Source: Qipengyuania sp. YIM B01966
GTDB lineage: Bacteria; Pseudomonadota; Alphaproteobacteria; Sphingomonadales; Sphingomonadaceae
Direction: 5' to 3'
Assembly: GCF_016461955.1 (NCBI RefSeq)
Contig: NZ_JADMNM010000005.1
Span: 124,001 to 188,000 of the forward strand
DNA: 64,000 nt
In this document: positions 54,637 through 62,863 of the stretch, piece after piece
How the letters are laid out: each line of letters opens with the position of its first letter
How positions within the stretch are numbered: the first letter of the stretch is position 1
Notes under the pieces: generated by a model
What the model was told of the DNA's origin: nothing
What the model saw: only the letters and a program-made list of their open reading frames with translations
Database searches by the model: none
Translations under genes and position numbers: made by a program

Positions 54637-55425
54637 TTAAGGGAGCGCTGCCGCCAAGTCAAGATAGGCGATGTGGGGATTGTCGTTGGCCGCGGCAGGT
54701 GCACCGGCATCCGCCGCCACCCAGCGCCGCATCTCGCTCGCACCCAGCCAACGTGCGTTATCGAACGGTGCGGCATTGGTCATCGCATAGAAACGCTGCG
54801 CCTCGGCCGCGCTCATGCCCATTTCGCGGTAATAAGCGAGATAGAGATTATGCACAGGGTGATCGGCGGCATATTCGCTCGCCTCGTGCCCGCTGCTGTC
54901 GAGCCAGGCGTGAACCGCGAATTCCGCCCCGTCATCGATCCGCCGCGTCGCGCCGGCGAGGAAAAGCTCCACCGCACCCGACCGCACCGAACCGCCGCGC
55001 GGGACGTGCGTGGCGATCCCGGCGGCGCGAATCATCCGCCCCAGCCGCAGGTTCGCGCTATCGTCCGCCGTGCCCGGGCAATCGCGCAGTTCCAGCGTGG
55101 TGACGCCGGGAAAGGCGCGGAGCAGCGCCGCAAAATGCGCCGGGCTGGCACTGTCGGTAAGACCATTGAGCACCGCTCGGCTGCCACCGGGGGCAATCGC
55201 GAACGGCCCGAAGCGAGCCGCACCCGGCAGCGAGGGTACTTCAGCAGCGGATGGAGAGGCCGCAGGCGTATGCGCCACAAAGCGTTCGGAGCCGGGCACC
55301 TCGACCCAGCGCCCGCTCGCCTCGTCCCATTCCTCGACCACCCAGCTTTCGGACAGCACTTGCGCGGCCACCGGCGCGGCTAAAGCCTGGAGCAACAGGG
55401 CGCAAAGGAATGCGAAAAAGCGCAT
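54637..55425 (-). CDS. Exported protein, possible ClpP/crotonase-like fold (COG3904-like)
   Basis: A 262-residue secreted protein; ATG 55425 gives a signal MRFFAFLCALLLQALAAPVA cut near AQV, whereas the upstream ATG would not. The segment LELRDCPGTADDSANLRLGR, then MIRAAGIATHVPRGG, then SVRSGAVELFLAGATRRI followed by GAEFAVHAW matches the order of beta-alpha units in periplasmic ClpP-like proteins. The SACT-type nucleophile motif is replaced by SGAVE. I am unsure of the function; it could be an inactive relative. It is divergent from comM. Confidence 0.55.
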   Translation of the reverse strand: MRFFAFLCALLLQALAAPVAAQVLSESWVVEEWDEASGRWVEVPGSERFVAHTPAASPSAAEVPSLPGAARFGPFAIAPGGSRAVLNGLTDSASPAHFAALLRAFPGVTTLELRDCPGTADDSANLRLGRMIRAAGIATHVPRGGSVRSGAVELFLAGATRRIDDGAEFAVHAWLDSSGHEASEYAADHPVHNLYLAYYREMGMSAAEAQRFYAMTNAAPFDNARWLGASEMRRWVAADAGAPAAANDNPHIAYLDLAAALP

Positions 55426-55555
55426 GGCATCCTCCTGCGCCCGGCAATCTTGCGCGATTGCCAAGCGAATTGCCTAAGCAGCGGTTAATGCTGGCAATCG
55501 CTCTCGACAGCCGAGGGACGAGCGGTCACAAGGGCGGCCGCAAACGGGGGTCAGC

Positions 55556-56200
55556 TTGGTCGCACTGGTTCGGACGGTCGCCTATCTCGGGCTGGAGGCG
55601 CGCAGCGTCGAGGTGCAGTGCCAGCTCGCCGCCGGGCTGCCGCGCTTCAACGTCGTCGGGCTGGCCGACAAGGCGGTCGGCGAAAGCCGCGAGCGGGTGC
55701 AGGCCGCGCTCGCCGCGATGGGGCTGGCGCTCCCGCCCAAGCGCATCACCATCAACCTCTCGCCCGCCGATCTGCCGAAGGAAGGCAGCCATTACGATCT
55801 GCCGATCGCGCTGGCGCTGCTCGCGGCGATGGGCGTGACCGATGCCGAACAATTGGGCGAATGGATCGCGGTCGGCGAACTCGCGCTCGATGGCCGCGTG
55901 GTGCCCTCCCCCGGCGTGCTGCTGGCCGCGCTGCACGCCAGCGAACAGGGCGCGGGCCTGATTTGCCCCGCCGCGCAGGGGGCGGAAGCGCGCTGGGCCA
56001 GCGGCGTCGCGGTGTGCGCCGCGCCCGACCTGCTCTCGCTGCTCAACCACCTCAAGGGGACGCAGCAATTGCCGGAAGCGCAGCCCGGCGCTGCGGCGAT
56101 TGAGCCCCCCGGCCCCGATCTGCGCCAGGTGAAGGGGCAGGAGGTCGCCAAGCGTGCGCTCGAGATTGCCGCCGCAGGCGCGCACAATCTGCTAAGGTAA
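55556..56200 (+). pseudogene. comM: 5' part of comM/yifB, cut by an integrated element
   Basis: The frame starts with TTG 55556 (VALVRTVAYLGLEARSVEVQ as in YifB/ComM Mg-chelatase-like AAA+ proteins) and is collinear with the family through FNVVGLADKAVGESRERVQA, NLSPADLPKEGSHYDLPIAL, and VKGQEVAKRALEIAAAGAHN. Full-length members are about 500 residues and continue at once with the Walker A (GPPGSGKT). Here homology ends after NLL at about 56193 and a stop follows at 56198. ComM is a hexameric helicase that extends recombination during transformation; this copy cannot work. The 3' part should lie beyond the window at the other end of the element. Confidence 0.93.
56186..56200. other. Probable left attachment junction (attL) in comM
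   Basis: comM homology runs through AATCTGCT (to 56193) and then gives way to AAGGTAAGG. The resulting CTA Leu codon is unusual for this GC-rich host, which supports a junction at 56193/56194. Large serine recombinases need only a short central core, so no long direct repeat is expected. The exact core cannot be fixed without the right end. Confidence 0.6.
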
Positions 56201-56349
56201 GGTACGGCTACACTTTGATCGCAAATCCGATGTCTTCTCGCCATCTCACCGGTGCGTGAACCGCGAATAGCGCGACCGGAACCGGAGGCGTCAAGTATCG
56301 CCTAGCCAGCCCGCAGAACGCCACCGAGGAAGAAAATGTAAAGGGCGGA

Positions 56350-56368
56350 ATGTCTACCAGTGTAGCAT
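56350..56368. promoter_or_regulatory. Small inverted repeat upstream of the first element gene
   Basis: ATG-T-CTAC-CAGT-GTAG-CAT is a 7-bp interrupted inverted repeat 46 bases before the 56414 start. The rest of 56201-56413 shows no gene. It could be an operator or part of a recombinase-binding arm; there is no further support. Confidence 0.25.
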
Positions 56369-56413
56369 TCGAAGGGGAGGAAAAGCCTTCCCGGTGCTCG
56401 GTAAGGACAACAT

Positions 56414-57481
56414 ATGACCACCAACAACGACGAACCGAAGATCCTGCCGCGCTCGTTCATCGCGCGCATAACGGAGCATCTCGCGAAGATCACCGATGAC
56501 CCGATAGCGGTCAGGTCCGAATGGCGGATGCCCATCGAGGAGTATCCTGTCGCCTATACGCTCAACGTGCCTCTCGACGCGGAACTCGTCGTGCCGCTCG
56601 TCCCGCGGCACGCAGACTTCGAGAGGATGCGTCATGAGGACATCGAACGGGAGGCGCTCGCATTCGCCAATGCGCTGGTCAACCTGAACAGAGGACGGCG
56701 CTTCCTCCAGGACTACGCCCGCAAGATCCGCCGCGAGGCCCTCATCGAGGTCGAGAAGATCCGCGGGAACGGCGTCGACATGCGCTTCAACGGCATCAGC
56801 TTCAGGGAGACCCGCGCCGATGCCCTTACCCAAGACGACTGGAAGAGCGCCCTCTTCCACGTCATCGCGGAGGTGCGGATCAGCATATGCGGCCTCTCCG
56901 GACTGCGCGAGGAGCAGATCATCTGCGTAGAGGAGCCGCACCACGTCGCGCAGGCCCTGGTGGACGATGCCGAGCGTCAGCAGGAGTGGCAGGATGCCCG
57001 TGATCTCCTCGACCGGCAGCAGGCCGATCTGCGGATTGGCCGCGTCTGCCTCGAGGTGATCAAAGCGACTGGCATCCCGCTCGAGCATGTACTGCAATCA
57101 ATCGGACGAGGCGAACGCTGGTACCACACCGGCGAGGACGGCGGGATGGCGATCGCGGGACAGTGCGAAGGCAAGGTCGAAGCAAGTCTCGAGATGCGCA
57201 ACGGCTACTGGAACGGCAGGGAGCTCTCGCTGACCGGTCCGGAGGCCGACCAGGCCGGGAAGACCGTCAGGAAGGGCCCCGACCTATTCTCGCATCCCGC
57301 CTTCACGGACGTTCTCATTGAGAATGGGCTGTCGGCAGAAAGTCCCGGTACCTGCGTCAAGGTCGACAATCCCGCCGACTGGCTCGTCGACCTCGAGAGC
57401 GGCCGCATCTGGCAGGACGCTGCCGACCAGCTTCCGATCGGGGAGGCTGCAGACCGGACCCCTGAACCGGTCCTGGACTAG
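56414..57481 (+). CDS. Unrecognised 355-residue protein of the element
   Basis: I do not recognise this protein. It begins MTTNNDEPKILPRSFIARIT after a good AAGGA ribosome-binding site. It is soluble, acidic at both ends and mostly helical in appearance. Residues 60-130 contain ERMRHEDIEREALAFANALV and a basic patch DYARKIRREALIEVEKIRG, which might bind nucleic acid. A glycine/tryptophan-rich part (GERWYHTGEDGGMAIAG) follows near residue 235. There is no signal peptide or membrane segment. It sits between the left attachment junction and the recombinase, where excisionase-like or accessory recombination genes are often found, but it is too large for a typical excisionase. Confidence 0.75.
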   Translation: MTTNNDEPKILPRSFIARITEHLAKITDDPIAVRSEWRMPIEEYPVAYTLNVPLDAELVVPLVPRHADFERMRHEDIEREALAFANALVNLNRGRRFLQDYARKIRREALIEVEKIRGNGVDMRFNGISFRETRADALTQDDWKSALFHVIAEVRISICGLSGLREEQIICVEEPHHVAQALVDDAERQQEWQDARDLLDRQQADLRIGRVCLEVIKATGIPLEHVLQSIGRGERWYHTGEDGGMAIAGQCEGKVEASLEMRNGYWNGRELSLTGPEADQAGKTVRKGPDLFSHPAFTDVLIENGLSAESPGTCVKVDNPADWLVDLESGRIWQDAADQLPIGEAADRTPEPVLD

Positions 57482-57555
57482 TCGCACGCCCAAGGGTCGG
57501 CCGTTCGTGGATGGCCGACCCTTGGCAACCATCGAAGGGCATTCCGTCAGCCGCA

Positions 57556-59232
57556 ATGGACTGCGTGATCTACATGAGGTGGTCGAGCGCCGAACAGGGC
57601 AAGGGCTCGACGCTCGAGCGCCAGACCCGCGACTGCCGCGAATACGCGGCGGCGCAGGGCTGGAACGTGATCGACGAGCTCGTCGACGACGGGATCAGCG
57701 CCTACAAGGGCGAGCACGCCAACACTGGCAGGCTCGGCGACTTCGTCCGCGCGGTCGAGGCGGGTGAGTATCCCGAAGGGGTGATCCTGCTCTGCGAGAA
57801 GCTCGACCGCCTCTCGCGGCAGGCTCCCAGCCGCGTTTTCCTCTGGATGATCCAGCTCACGGAGGCCGGCGTCGTCATCGCGACCGTAGACGGCGGCCGC
57901 CAGTACTCCAACGGCCAGTTCGACATGGCGGCGATCATCGAGGTCGTGGTCAAGGCGCAGCTCTCGCACGAAGAATCGGAGAAGAAGAGCCAGCGGCTGG
58001 CCGCGGCTTGGGAGGCGAAGAGGCGGCGTCTCCAGGCAGGCGAGACCTTTGTGATGTCGAGGCGCATTCCCGGCTGGCTCCGGGTCGAGGGCACGCCGCC
58101 CCGCTTCGCCATCGACGAGGCAAGGGCAGCGATCGTGAGGAGGATCTTCGAGGAGACGGTCAGCGGTTACGGCAAGCACCACATCGCGCGCAACCTGAAC
58201 CGGGACGGCATTCCTCCCTTCGGCCGCGCCGACGGCTGGCACTCCTCCTACATCCAGAAGATACTGAAGAGCATCGCGGTGCTCGGCGAATTCCAGCCGA
58301 GCCGCAAGCCGCGCGGATCGCCGCGCGAAGCGGTCGGCGACGTCATCAGGGGCTACTACCCGCCCGTGATAGACGCGGCGCTCCATCGCCGGGCTATGGC
58401 GGCGATGGCCGACCGTAGCCGCAAGACGGCGGGGCGCGGCCGCCGCCTCGTAAACCTGTTCTCGGGCCTCGCGTTCTGCGGTGTATGCGGGTCCAAGATG
58501 ACCTTCCGGGGCAAGGGCAGCAAGCTGCGCGCCGACGGGACCGTGGTCAGCGAGGACTACCTGATCTGCGACAGCTACCAGCGCGGACGCGGCTGCGACA
58601 GCGGCACGCACTTCAACTACCGTCTCTGGGAAGACGGCATCCTGGGTCCCTCGATTTGCGAGGCGCTTTGGGAGCGCCAGACGGCCCCGACCGCCGAGGT
58701 CAACGAACTCGAGATTGCGCTCGCCGAGGCCGAGCGGGAGCAGCAGGCAACCCGATCCAAGGCCGCACTGGCGCTCGATCTCGCGCTCGAAACGAACCGC
58801 CAGGAGCCGCGGTCGGCCTGGATGGCGCTGGTGGCGGAAGCCGACCTCCTGGATGCCAGGATCGGGAGCCTGCGCGACCGGCTGACGATCCTGCGGGGCC
58901 AGGTGACTCCTGAGGAGAATATCGAGCGCATCACGTCGCTGCAGGACGCGCTGCAAGACGATGACGAGGACGTGCGATTCGAGGCGCGATCGAAGATCAT
59001 GGCGGCCCTGCATAACCTGATCACGCGGGTGACCTTCCACCCCCCAGCCTACGTGGTCGCCGACATGATCGGCGACCGGGAGGCGCACATCGAATACAAC
59101 GACCTCATGGGCGACACCGAGTGGACCATGTCGAGGAAGGACGGCCAGCCCTTCGCGCTTCCATGGCGATCGGAGCTCGAAGCCTTTAGAGAGACCATGA
59201 CCCCAGGAGAACGGCGAACGGGGACAAAGTAG
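57556..59232 (+). CDS. Large serine recombinase (site-specific integrase)
   Basis: Integrates and excises the element. ATG 57556 gives 558 residues. The resolvase catalytic domain starts CVIYMRWSSAEQGKGSTLER with the nucleophile serine near residue 10; the downstream LCEKLDRLSRQAPSRVFLWM carries the active-site Arg residues. The recombinase domain is seen as IPGWLRVEGTPPRFAIDEAR then AAIVRRIFEETVSGYGKHHI then ARNLNRDGIPPFG. The zinc ribbon has CGVCGSKMTF and a second pair including GRGCDSGTHF. A coiled coil (EIALAEAEREQQATRSKAAL) follows. All parts look intact, so it may be active. An upstream GTG/ATG frame from 57511 is less likely. Confidence 0.95.
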   Translation: MDCVIYMRWSSAEQGKGSTLERQTRDCREYAAAQGWNVIDELVDDGISAYKGEHANTGRLGDFVRAVEAGEYPEGVILLCEKLDRLSRQAPSRVFLWMIQLTEAGVVIATVDGGRQYSNGQFDMAAIIEVVVKAQLSHEESEKKSQRLAAAWEAKRRRLQAGETFVMSRRIPGWLRVEGTPPRFAIDEARAAIVRRIFEETVSGYGKHHIARNLNRDGIPPFGRADGWHSSYIQKILKSIAVLGEFQPSRKPRGSPREAVGDVIRGYYPPVIDAALHRRAMAAMADRSRKTAGRGRRLVNLFSGLAFCGVCGSKMTFRGKGSKLRADGTVVSEDYLICDSYQRGRGCDSGTHFNYRLWEDGILGPSICEALWERQTAPTAEVNELEIALAEAEREQQATRSKAALALDLALETNRQEPRSAWMALVAEADLLDARIGSLRDRLTILRGQVTPEENIERITSLQDALQDDDEDVRFEARSKIMAALHNLITRVTFHPPAYVVADMIGDREAHIEYNDLMGDTEWTMSRKDGQPFALPWRSELEAFRETMTPGERRTGTK

Positions 59233-59275
59233 CGCCAGGGCTGCAAACTTCGCAGCCGCGTCGTAACGTGCGGCC

Positions 59276-59563
59276 ATGGCGGGTGACATCGATTCGGGCG
59301 ACAGGGCGCTTGCCGACAGCTTCGGCCGATGTCTGACGCGTCAGCGGGAAGCCGCCGATATCTCCATGTCAAAACTCGCCGAGCTCTCCGGCATGTCGCG
59401 GGCCTACATCTGGCGCCTCGAACAGGGACAGACGCTTCCCTCCCTGAGGAACGTCGCCCGCATCGCGGTCGCATTGGAGATGCCCGTCGCGCGGCTGATC
59501 GAGGGACTCGATACCTCGGCACTGCGTCTCACGAACCGAGACTACGACAAGCCGCGGGATTGA
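59276..59563 (+). CDS. XRE-family helix-turn-helix regulator
   Basis: A 95-residue DNA-binding protein. The HTH_3 domain spans residues about 14-70: FGRCLTRQREAADISMSKLA, ELSGMSRAYIWRLEQGQTLP, and SLRNVARIAVALEMPVARLI. A short charged tail follows. It begins 43 bases after the recombinase stop, and the palindrome at 59754 is 190 bases downstream. It probably represses element genes (recombinase, kinase or itself). No toxin partner is adjacent, so a toxin-antitoxin role is not supported. Confidence 0.9.
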   Translation: MAGDIDSGDRALADSFGRCLTRQREAADISMSKLAELSGMSRAYIWRLEQGQTLPSLRNVARIAVALEMPVARLIEGLDTSALRLTNRDYDKPRD

Positions 59564-59734
59564 TCGGTCGAGGCGGTTGGACGCGTCGACGTCCCGTCAT
59601 TCCTGCCGACCGACTAGCTCCGGCGAAGCGATTTCGACCGTGACGCCTCTCCCGCTGGAACGCGGGCCCTCCCCAGTGTCGACTGATCCATTCGCAGGCC
59701 ACCGCCCGACACCACCGGTCGGCATCGGCCGCTA

Positions 59735-59771
59735 TTGACAAGCCGAGCAGTCTGTATACTTTATAGTATAC
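59735..59771 (+). promoter_or_regulatory. Promoter with an overlapping perfect palindrome
   Basis: TTGACA (59735-59740) is a consensus -35. Downstream, GTATACT (59754-59760), TTAT, AGTATAC (59765-59771) is a perfect 7-bp inverted repeat that covers the possible -10 region. It precedes the histidine-kinase-like gene by 17 bases. A repressor bound here would block that promoter; the XRE protein next door is the obvious candidate. The rest of 59564-59734 shows no gene. Confidence 0.6.
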
Positions 59772-59787
59772 CTAAAGAGGCAACGGC

Positions 59788-60444
59788 ATGACAGCGTACA
59801 GATACCACTCGTCAGCATGGATCGAGACCGCCCTGATCGACGAGGCGCGCCACCGGCACGCCAACGAGTTCGCCAGCGCGCTCGCGAGCCTGCACCTCGT
59901 CAAGGCCCGGATGGACAGGAGCGACCCGCTCATCGAGGACGCCATCGCGCGGCTCGAGGCCGGCGTGCGCCTCGAACGGCACCTGCTCGACTGCGGGACG
60001 CCCGACCTCCACGGGGCCCTGCTGAAGCTATGCGCCCTCATCAGCGTGACGCGCCCTTCGCAACCGCACTTCCAGCTCGAAATCCGGCAACGTCCCTTCA
60101 TCCGTGACAGGACCCAGATGAAGCTGATACTGCTCATGGCCTACGAGCTCCTCGTCAACGCCGCGAAGCATGCGGTCGCGGTGCCTGACCCCATCGGCGT
60201 GCGCCTTGACATTCAGGCCAGCCAGCTCGTCCTCATCGTCCGGAACGTCGCCGCGGGCAGACCGCTGGGCAGCCCCCCGCCAGGTTCCGGCACGCGGATC
60301 GTCCGCTCGCTGGCCGAGCAGCTGCAGGGCGAATTCGTCAGACGGCGCTTGCGCGGCCAGATCCATTCGCGACTGAGAATCCCGTTCCTACTGGCATCCG
60401 CCGCCGGCCAGCCGGGTTCCGAAGGCGCAGACGGGGAGGATTGA
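59788..60444 (+). CDS. Stand-alone HWE/HisKA_2-like histidine kinase core
   Basis: A 218-residue soluble protein with a dimerisation/phosphoacceptor-like helix (IDEARHRHANEFASALASLH, residues about 17-36, with candidate His 22 and 24) and a GHKL ATP-binding domain. Its N box is LMAYELLVNAAKHAV near residue 115, and the G-box region is PPPGSGTRIVRSLAEQL near residue 172. There is no sensor or membrane domain and no response regulator nearby. It may take input from a partner protein, or act as an anti-sigma-like kinase in the general stress response network common in alphaproteobacteria. AGAGG precedes the ATG. Confidence 0.78.
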   Translation: MTAYRYHSSAWIETALIDEARHRHANEFASALASLHLVKARMDRSDPLIEDAIARLEAGVRLERHLLDCGTPDLHGALLKLCALISVTRPSQPHFQLEIRQRPFIRDRTQMKLILLMAYELLVNAAKHAVAVPDPIGVRLDIQASQLVLIVRNVAAGRPLGSPPPGSGTRIVRSLAEQLQGEFVRRRLRGQIHSRLRIPFLLASAAGQPGSEGADGED

Positions 60445-60623
60445 AGCCCTCTTGACCACGGTGCCTCGCTACATTTCCAGCCAACATACAAGCGGACGTC
60501 AGATCGCAATCCGCATGGCTTGCACAGTATCGGATGCCGCCGCCCCCAGTCACGCCCGCGACCCGCACCTCGGCTGCAAGTAATCGCTCGACAGATGCGA
60601 CCGGCGGCGGATAGCTACCGTGC

Positions 60624-61754
60624 ATGGCAGACGACATCGAGCAGACGGGCATCCTCGAAGGAGAGGAACTCGAGGGATACGATCTGGCGGCGGGGGACGG
60701 CTGGGGGGACTACCCCCTCGACGCGGTCTTCGTGCGCACGGAGCAGAGGACGGTCGGCGAGGTGGTCGCCCGCATCCAGAAGGGCCGCTACATCCTCGAT
60801 CCCGACTTCCAGCGTGACTTCGTCTGGTCGAACGCCAAGCAGTCGAAGCTGATCGAGAGCTGCGTGATGCGGATCCCGCTGCCGGTGTTCTACGTCGCCG
60901 AGGCGAAGGACGGCCGGATCATCGTGGTCGACGGCCTGCAGCGCCTCACGACGTTCGCCCGCTTCCTCAACAACGACTTCCGGCTCACCGGGCTCGTGAC
61001 CGAGGACGACTCCGGTTCGCACGAGCTGGAGGGCAAGCACTACGAATCCCTGCCGATCAGCCTGCAGGAGCGCGTGAGCGACACGCAGCTCACCATGTAC
61101 ATCCTCGACGCCAAGGCTCCCGAGAGGGCCAGGCTCGACATCTTCGAGCGCGTCAACAGCGGCGCCGTGCTCACGCGTCAGCAGATGCGCAACGCGCTCT
61201 ACAACGGCCCCGCTACCCAGTGGCTCAAGGCGGCGGCCGACGGGGAGTCCTTCCAGGAGGCAACCGGCGGCTCCCTCTCCAGCAAGATGATGCGCGACCG
61301 GGAGGCCATCAACCGGTTCGCCGCCTTCGCGCTCCTCGGCTGGGAGTCCTACGCCTCGGGCGACATGGACCTCTTCCTGGCCAAGGCCCTGCAGCACCTC
61401 GCATCCCTGTCCGACGACGAGCGAAAGGGCCTGCGCACCAGCTTCGACAGGGCCATGGCCCTCAGCTACAAGCTCTTCGGACAGCACGCCTTCCGCAAGT
61501 CACTGGCGAACGAGGATCCCGGCATCGCCCGCAGCGTGATCAACATCTCGCTCTTCGAGGTTAGCGCGGTCGTCCTCTCGCGGATCGCACACGATCTCTC
61601 GGATGCCGACGAGGAGGAAATACGGCAGACCATCGCCGCGCTCGTTGAGGCCGAGGAGTTCAGCCGGGCCATCACCTACTCGACGAACAGCACGCAGGCC
61701 GTGCGCGCGCGCTTCTCGATCCTCTCCCATGCGCTCGAGGAGCATCTCCTGTGA
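60624..61754 (+). CDS. DUF262 (GmrS/ParB-like) protein
   Basis: A 376-residue cytosolic protein. The DUF262 N-terminal domain shows YILDPDFQRDFVWSNAKQSK near residue 55, IPLPVFYVAEAKDGRIIVVD, then GLQRLTTFARFLN (usual form DGQQRLTT) and IFERVNSGAVLTRQQMRNAL near residue 172. In GmrSD this domain uses nucleotide hydrolysis and works with a DUF1524 HNH nuclease; no DUF1524/HNH motif is seen here, and the C-terminal half is helical and unassigned. It shares GTGA with the next gene, so its product is made together with the ATPase. It is the first gene of a three-gene cassette. Confidence 0.9.
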   Translation: MADDIEQTGILEGEELEGYDLAAGDGWGDYPLDAVFVRTEQRTVGEVVARIQKGRYILDPDFQRDFVWSNAKQSKLIESCVMRIPLPVFYVAEAKDGRIIVVDGLQRLTTFARFLNNDFRLTGLVTEDDSGSHELEGKHYESLPISLQERVSDTQLTMYILDAKAPERARLDIFERVNSGAVLTRQQMRNALYNGPATQWLKAAADGESFQEATGGSLSSKMMRDREAINRFAAFALLGWESYASGDMDLFLAKALQHLASLSDDERKGLRTSFDRAMALSYKLFGQHAFRKSLANEDPGIARSVINISLFEVSAVVLSRIAHDLSDADEEEIRQTIAALVEAEEFSRAITYSTNSTQAVRARFSILSHALEEHLL

Positions 61755-62860
61755 ATCCGCCGCTTACCTCGCTCCGCATCAGCCAGTTCAAGTGCTTCGA
61801 GGATCTCGAGGTCCCGCTGCGGCCGCTCACGCTGCTCACGGGCTTCAACGGGGCGGGCAAATCGACCGCCATCCAGTCGCTCCTCCTGCTCGCGCAGGGA
61901 GCGAAGTCGGGCAGCTGGGACGCGTCCGCAGCCGAATCCCCGCTGCCGCTCAACGGCGACATCGTGCGTCTCGGATCGATCGGCGACGTTGTCCGAACCG
62001 GCGCTCCGGGAGGGCGCATCCGCTTTTCCGTGCGATCGGCAACCGAAGGCATCGACGTCTCACTGACCGGTCGCTCGGGTGCGCGGACGCTGACCGCCCA
62101 TGTCGAGGGCGACGCGTCGCGCGGATCGCTCCCGAGGACGCTCGACCGCCTCGTGCACATCAGCGCCGTCCGCGCAGGTCCCGCCGATTCCTTCCCCATG
62201 CCCGACAGACCCCGCGGCGACGCGCCCGACGTGGGGTCGGACGGCAGGTTCGCGAGCTACTGGTACCACGAGCTGGCGGACAACCCCGTGGAGAAGGAAC
62301 GACGTCTTCTTGGGACGGATGGCGACGCGTTCCGCCGACAGCTCGACGCTTGGCTCGACTTCCTCGCGCCGGGGGCGAACGCCAACGTGCTAAGCCTGCC
62401 CGGCGCCGCCGCGATGGCACTGCAGTTCCGCCTCTCCGGCACGGGCGAATGGAAGCGTCCCGCGAACGTCGGCTATGGCCTCACCTACGCCTTCCCGATC
62501 CTCGTGCAGCTGCTCGCCTCTTCGGTCGGCGACGTGGTCGTCATCGACAGCCCGGAAGCGCACCTCCATCCGCAGGCGCAGTCCCGGATGGGCCGTCTCC
62601 TCGCGACCTTCGCGGCCGCCGGACTGCAGATCCTGGTCGAGACGCACAGCGACCATGTCCTGAACGGAGCGCGCCTGGCGGTCGCGGACGGCACCATCGG
62701 TTCCGAGGACGTGGGGCTCGCCTTCTTCGCGGGAGCCGGCGAGGAAGGACACGGCGTGACCACCCCCGGTGTCGACGCCAGGGGCAGGATCGACGACTGG
62801 CCCGAGGGGTTCTTCGACCAGATCGACGCCGACGTGGCGCGCCTGTCCGGCTGGGCCTAA
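61751..62860 (+). CDS. AAA/ABC-type ATPase with DUF3696-like C-terminus
   Basis: A 369-residue ATPase of the SMC/Rad50/OLD-like class. Walker A is TLLTGFNGAGKSTAIQSLLL near residue 30 after the typical RISQFKCFEDLEVPL. The ABC-signature-like segment is NVGYGLTYAFPILVQLL near residue 240, Walker B is VVVIDSPEAHLHPQAQSRMG near residue 262, and the H loop is LVETHSDHVLNGARLAV. The end, RIDDWPEGFFDQIDADVARL, matches DUF3696. No TOPRIM domain is present, unlike OLD nucleases. GTG 61751 overlaps the DUF262 stop and the next gene starts 3 bases after this stop. The likely role is energy-driven sensing or effector control in a defence complex. Confidence 0.92.
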   Translation: MNPPLTSLRISQFKCFEDLEVPLRPLTLLTGFNGAGKSTAIQSLLLLAQGAKSGSWDASAAESPLPLNGDIVRLGSIGDVVRTGAPGGRIRFSVRSATEGIDVSLTGRSGARTLTAHVEGDASRGSLPRTLDRLVHISAVRAGPADSFPMPDRPRGDAPDVGSDGRFASYWYHELADNPVEKERRLLGTDGDAFRRQLDAWLDFLAPGANANVLSLPGAAAMALQFRLSGTGEWKRPANVGYGLTYAFPILVQLLASSVGDVVVIDSPEAHLHPQAQSRMGRLLATFAAAGLQILVETHSDHVLNGARLAVADGTIGSEDVGLAFFAGAGEEGHGVTTPGVDARGRIDDWPEGFFDQIDADVARLSGWA

Positions 62861-62863
62861 ACG

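Noticed and set aside
55556-56200. Reading the 213-codon comM frame as a complete small protein
   Set aside because: It ends mid-domain, immediately before the Walker A of an otherwise collinear 500-residue family, at a point where sequence character changes.
57547-59289. A 580-codon open frame antisense to the serine recombinase
   Set aside because: Its product is a His/Arg/Val-rich sequence with no motif, produced by GC-rich codon bias on the opposite strand, while the plus strand has all catalytic and zinc motifs of a recombinase.
59276-59563. XRE protein as an antitoxin
   Set aside because: No small toxin-like gene lies on either side; the neighbours are the recombinase and a kinase.
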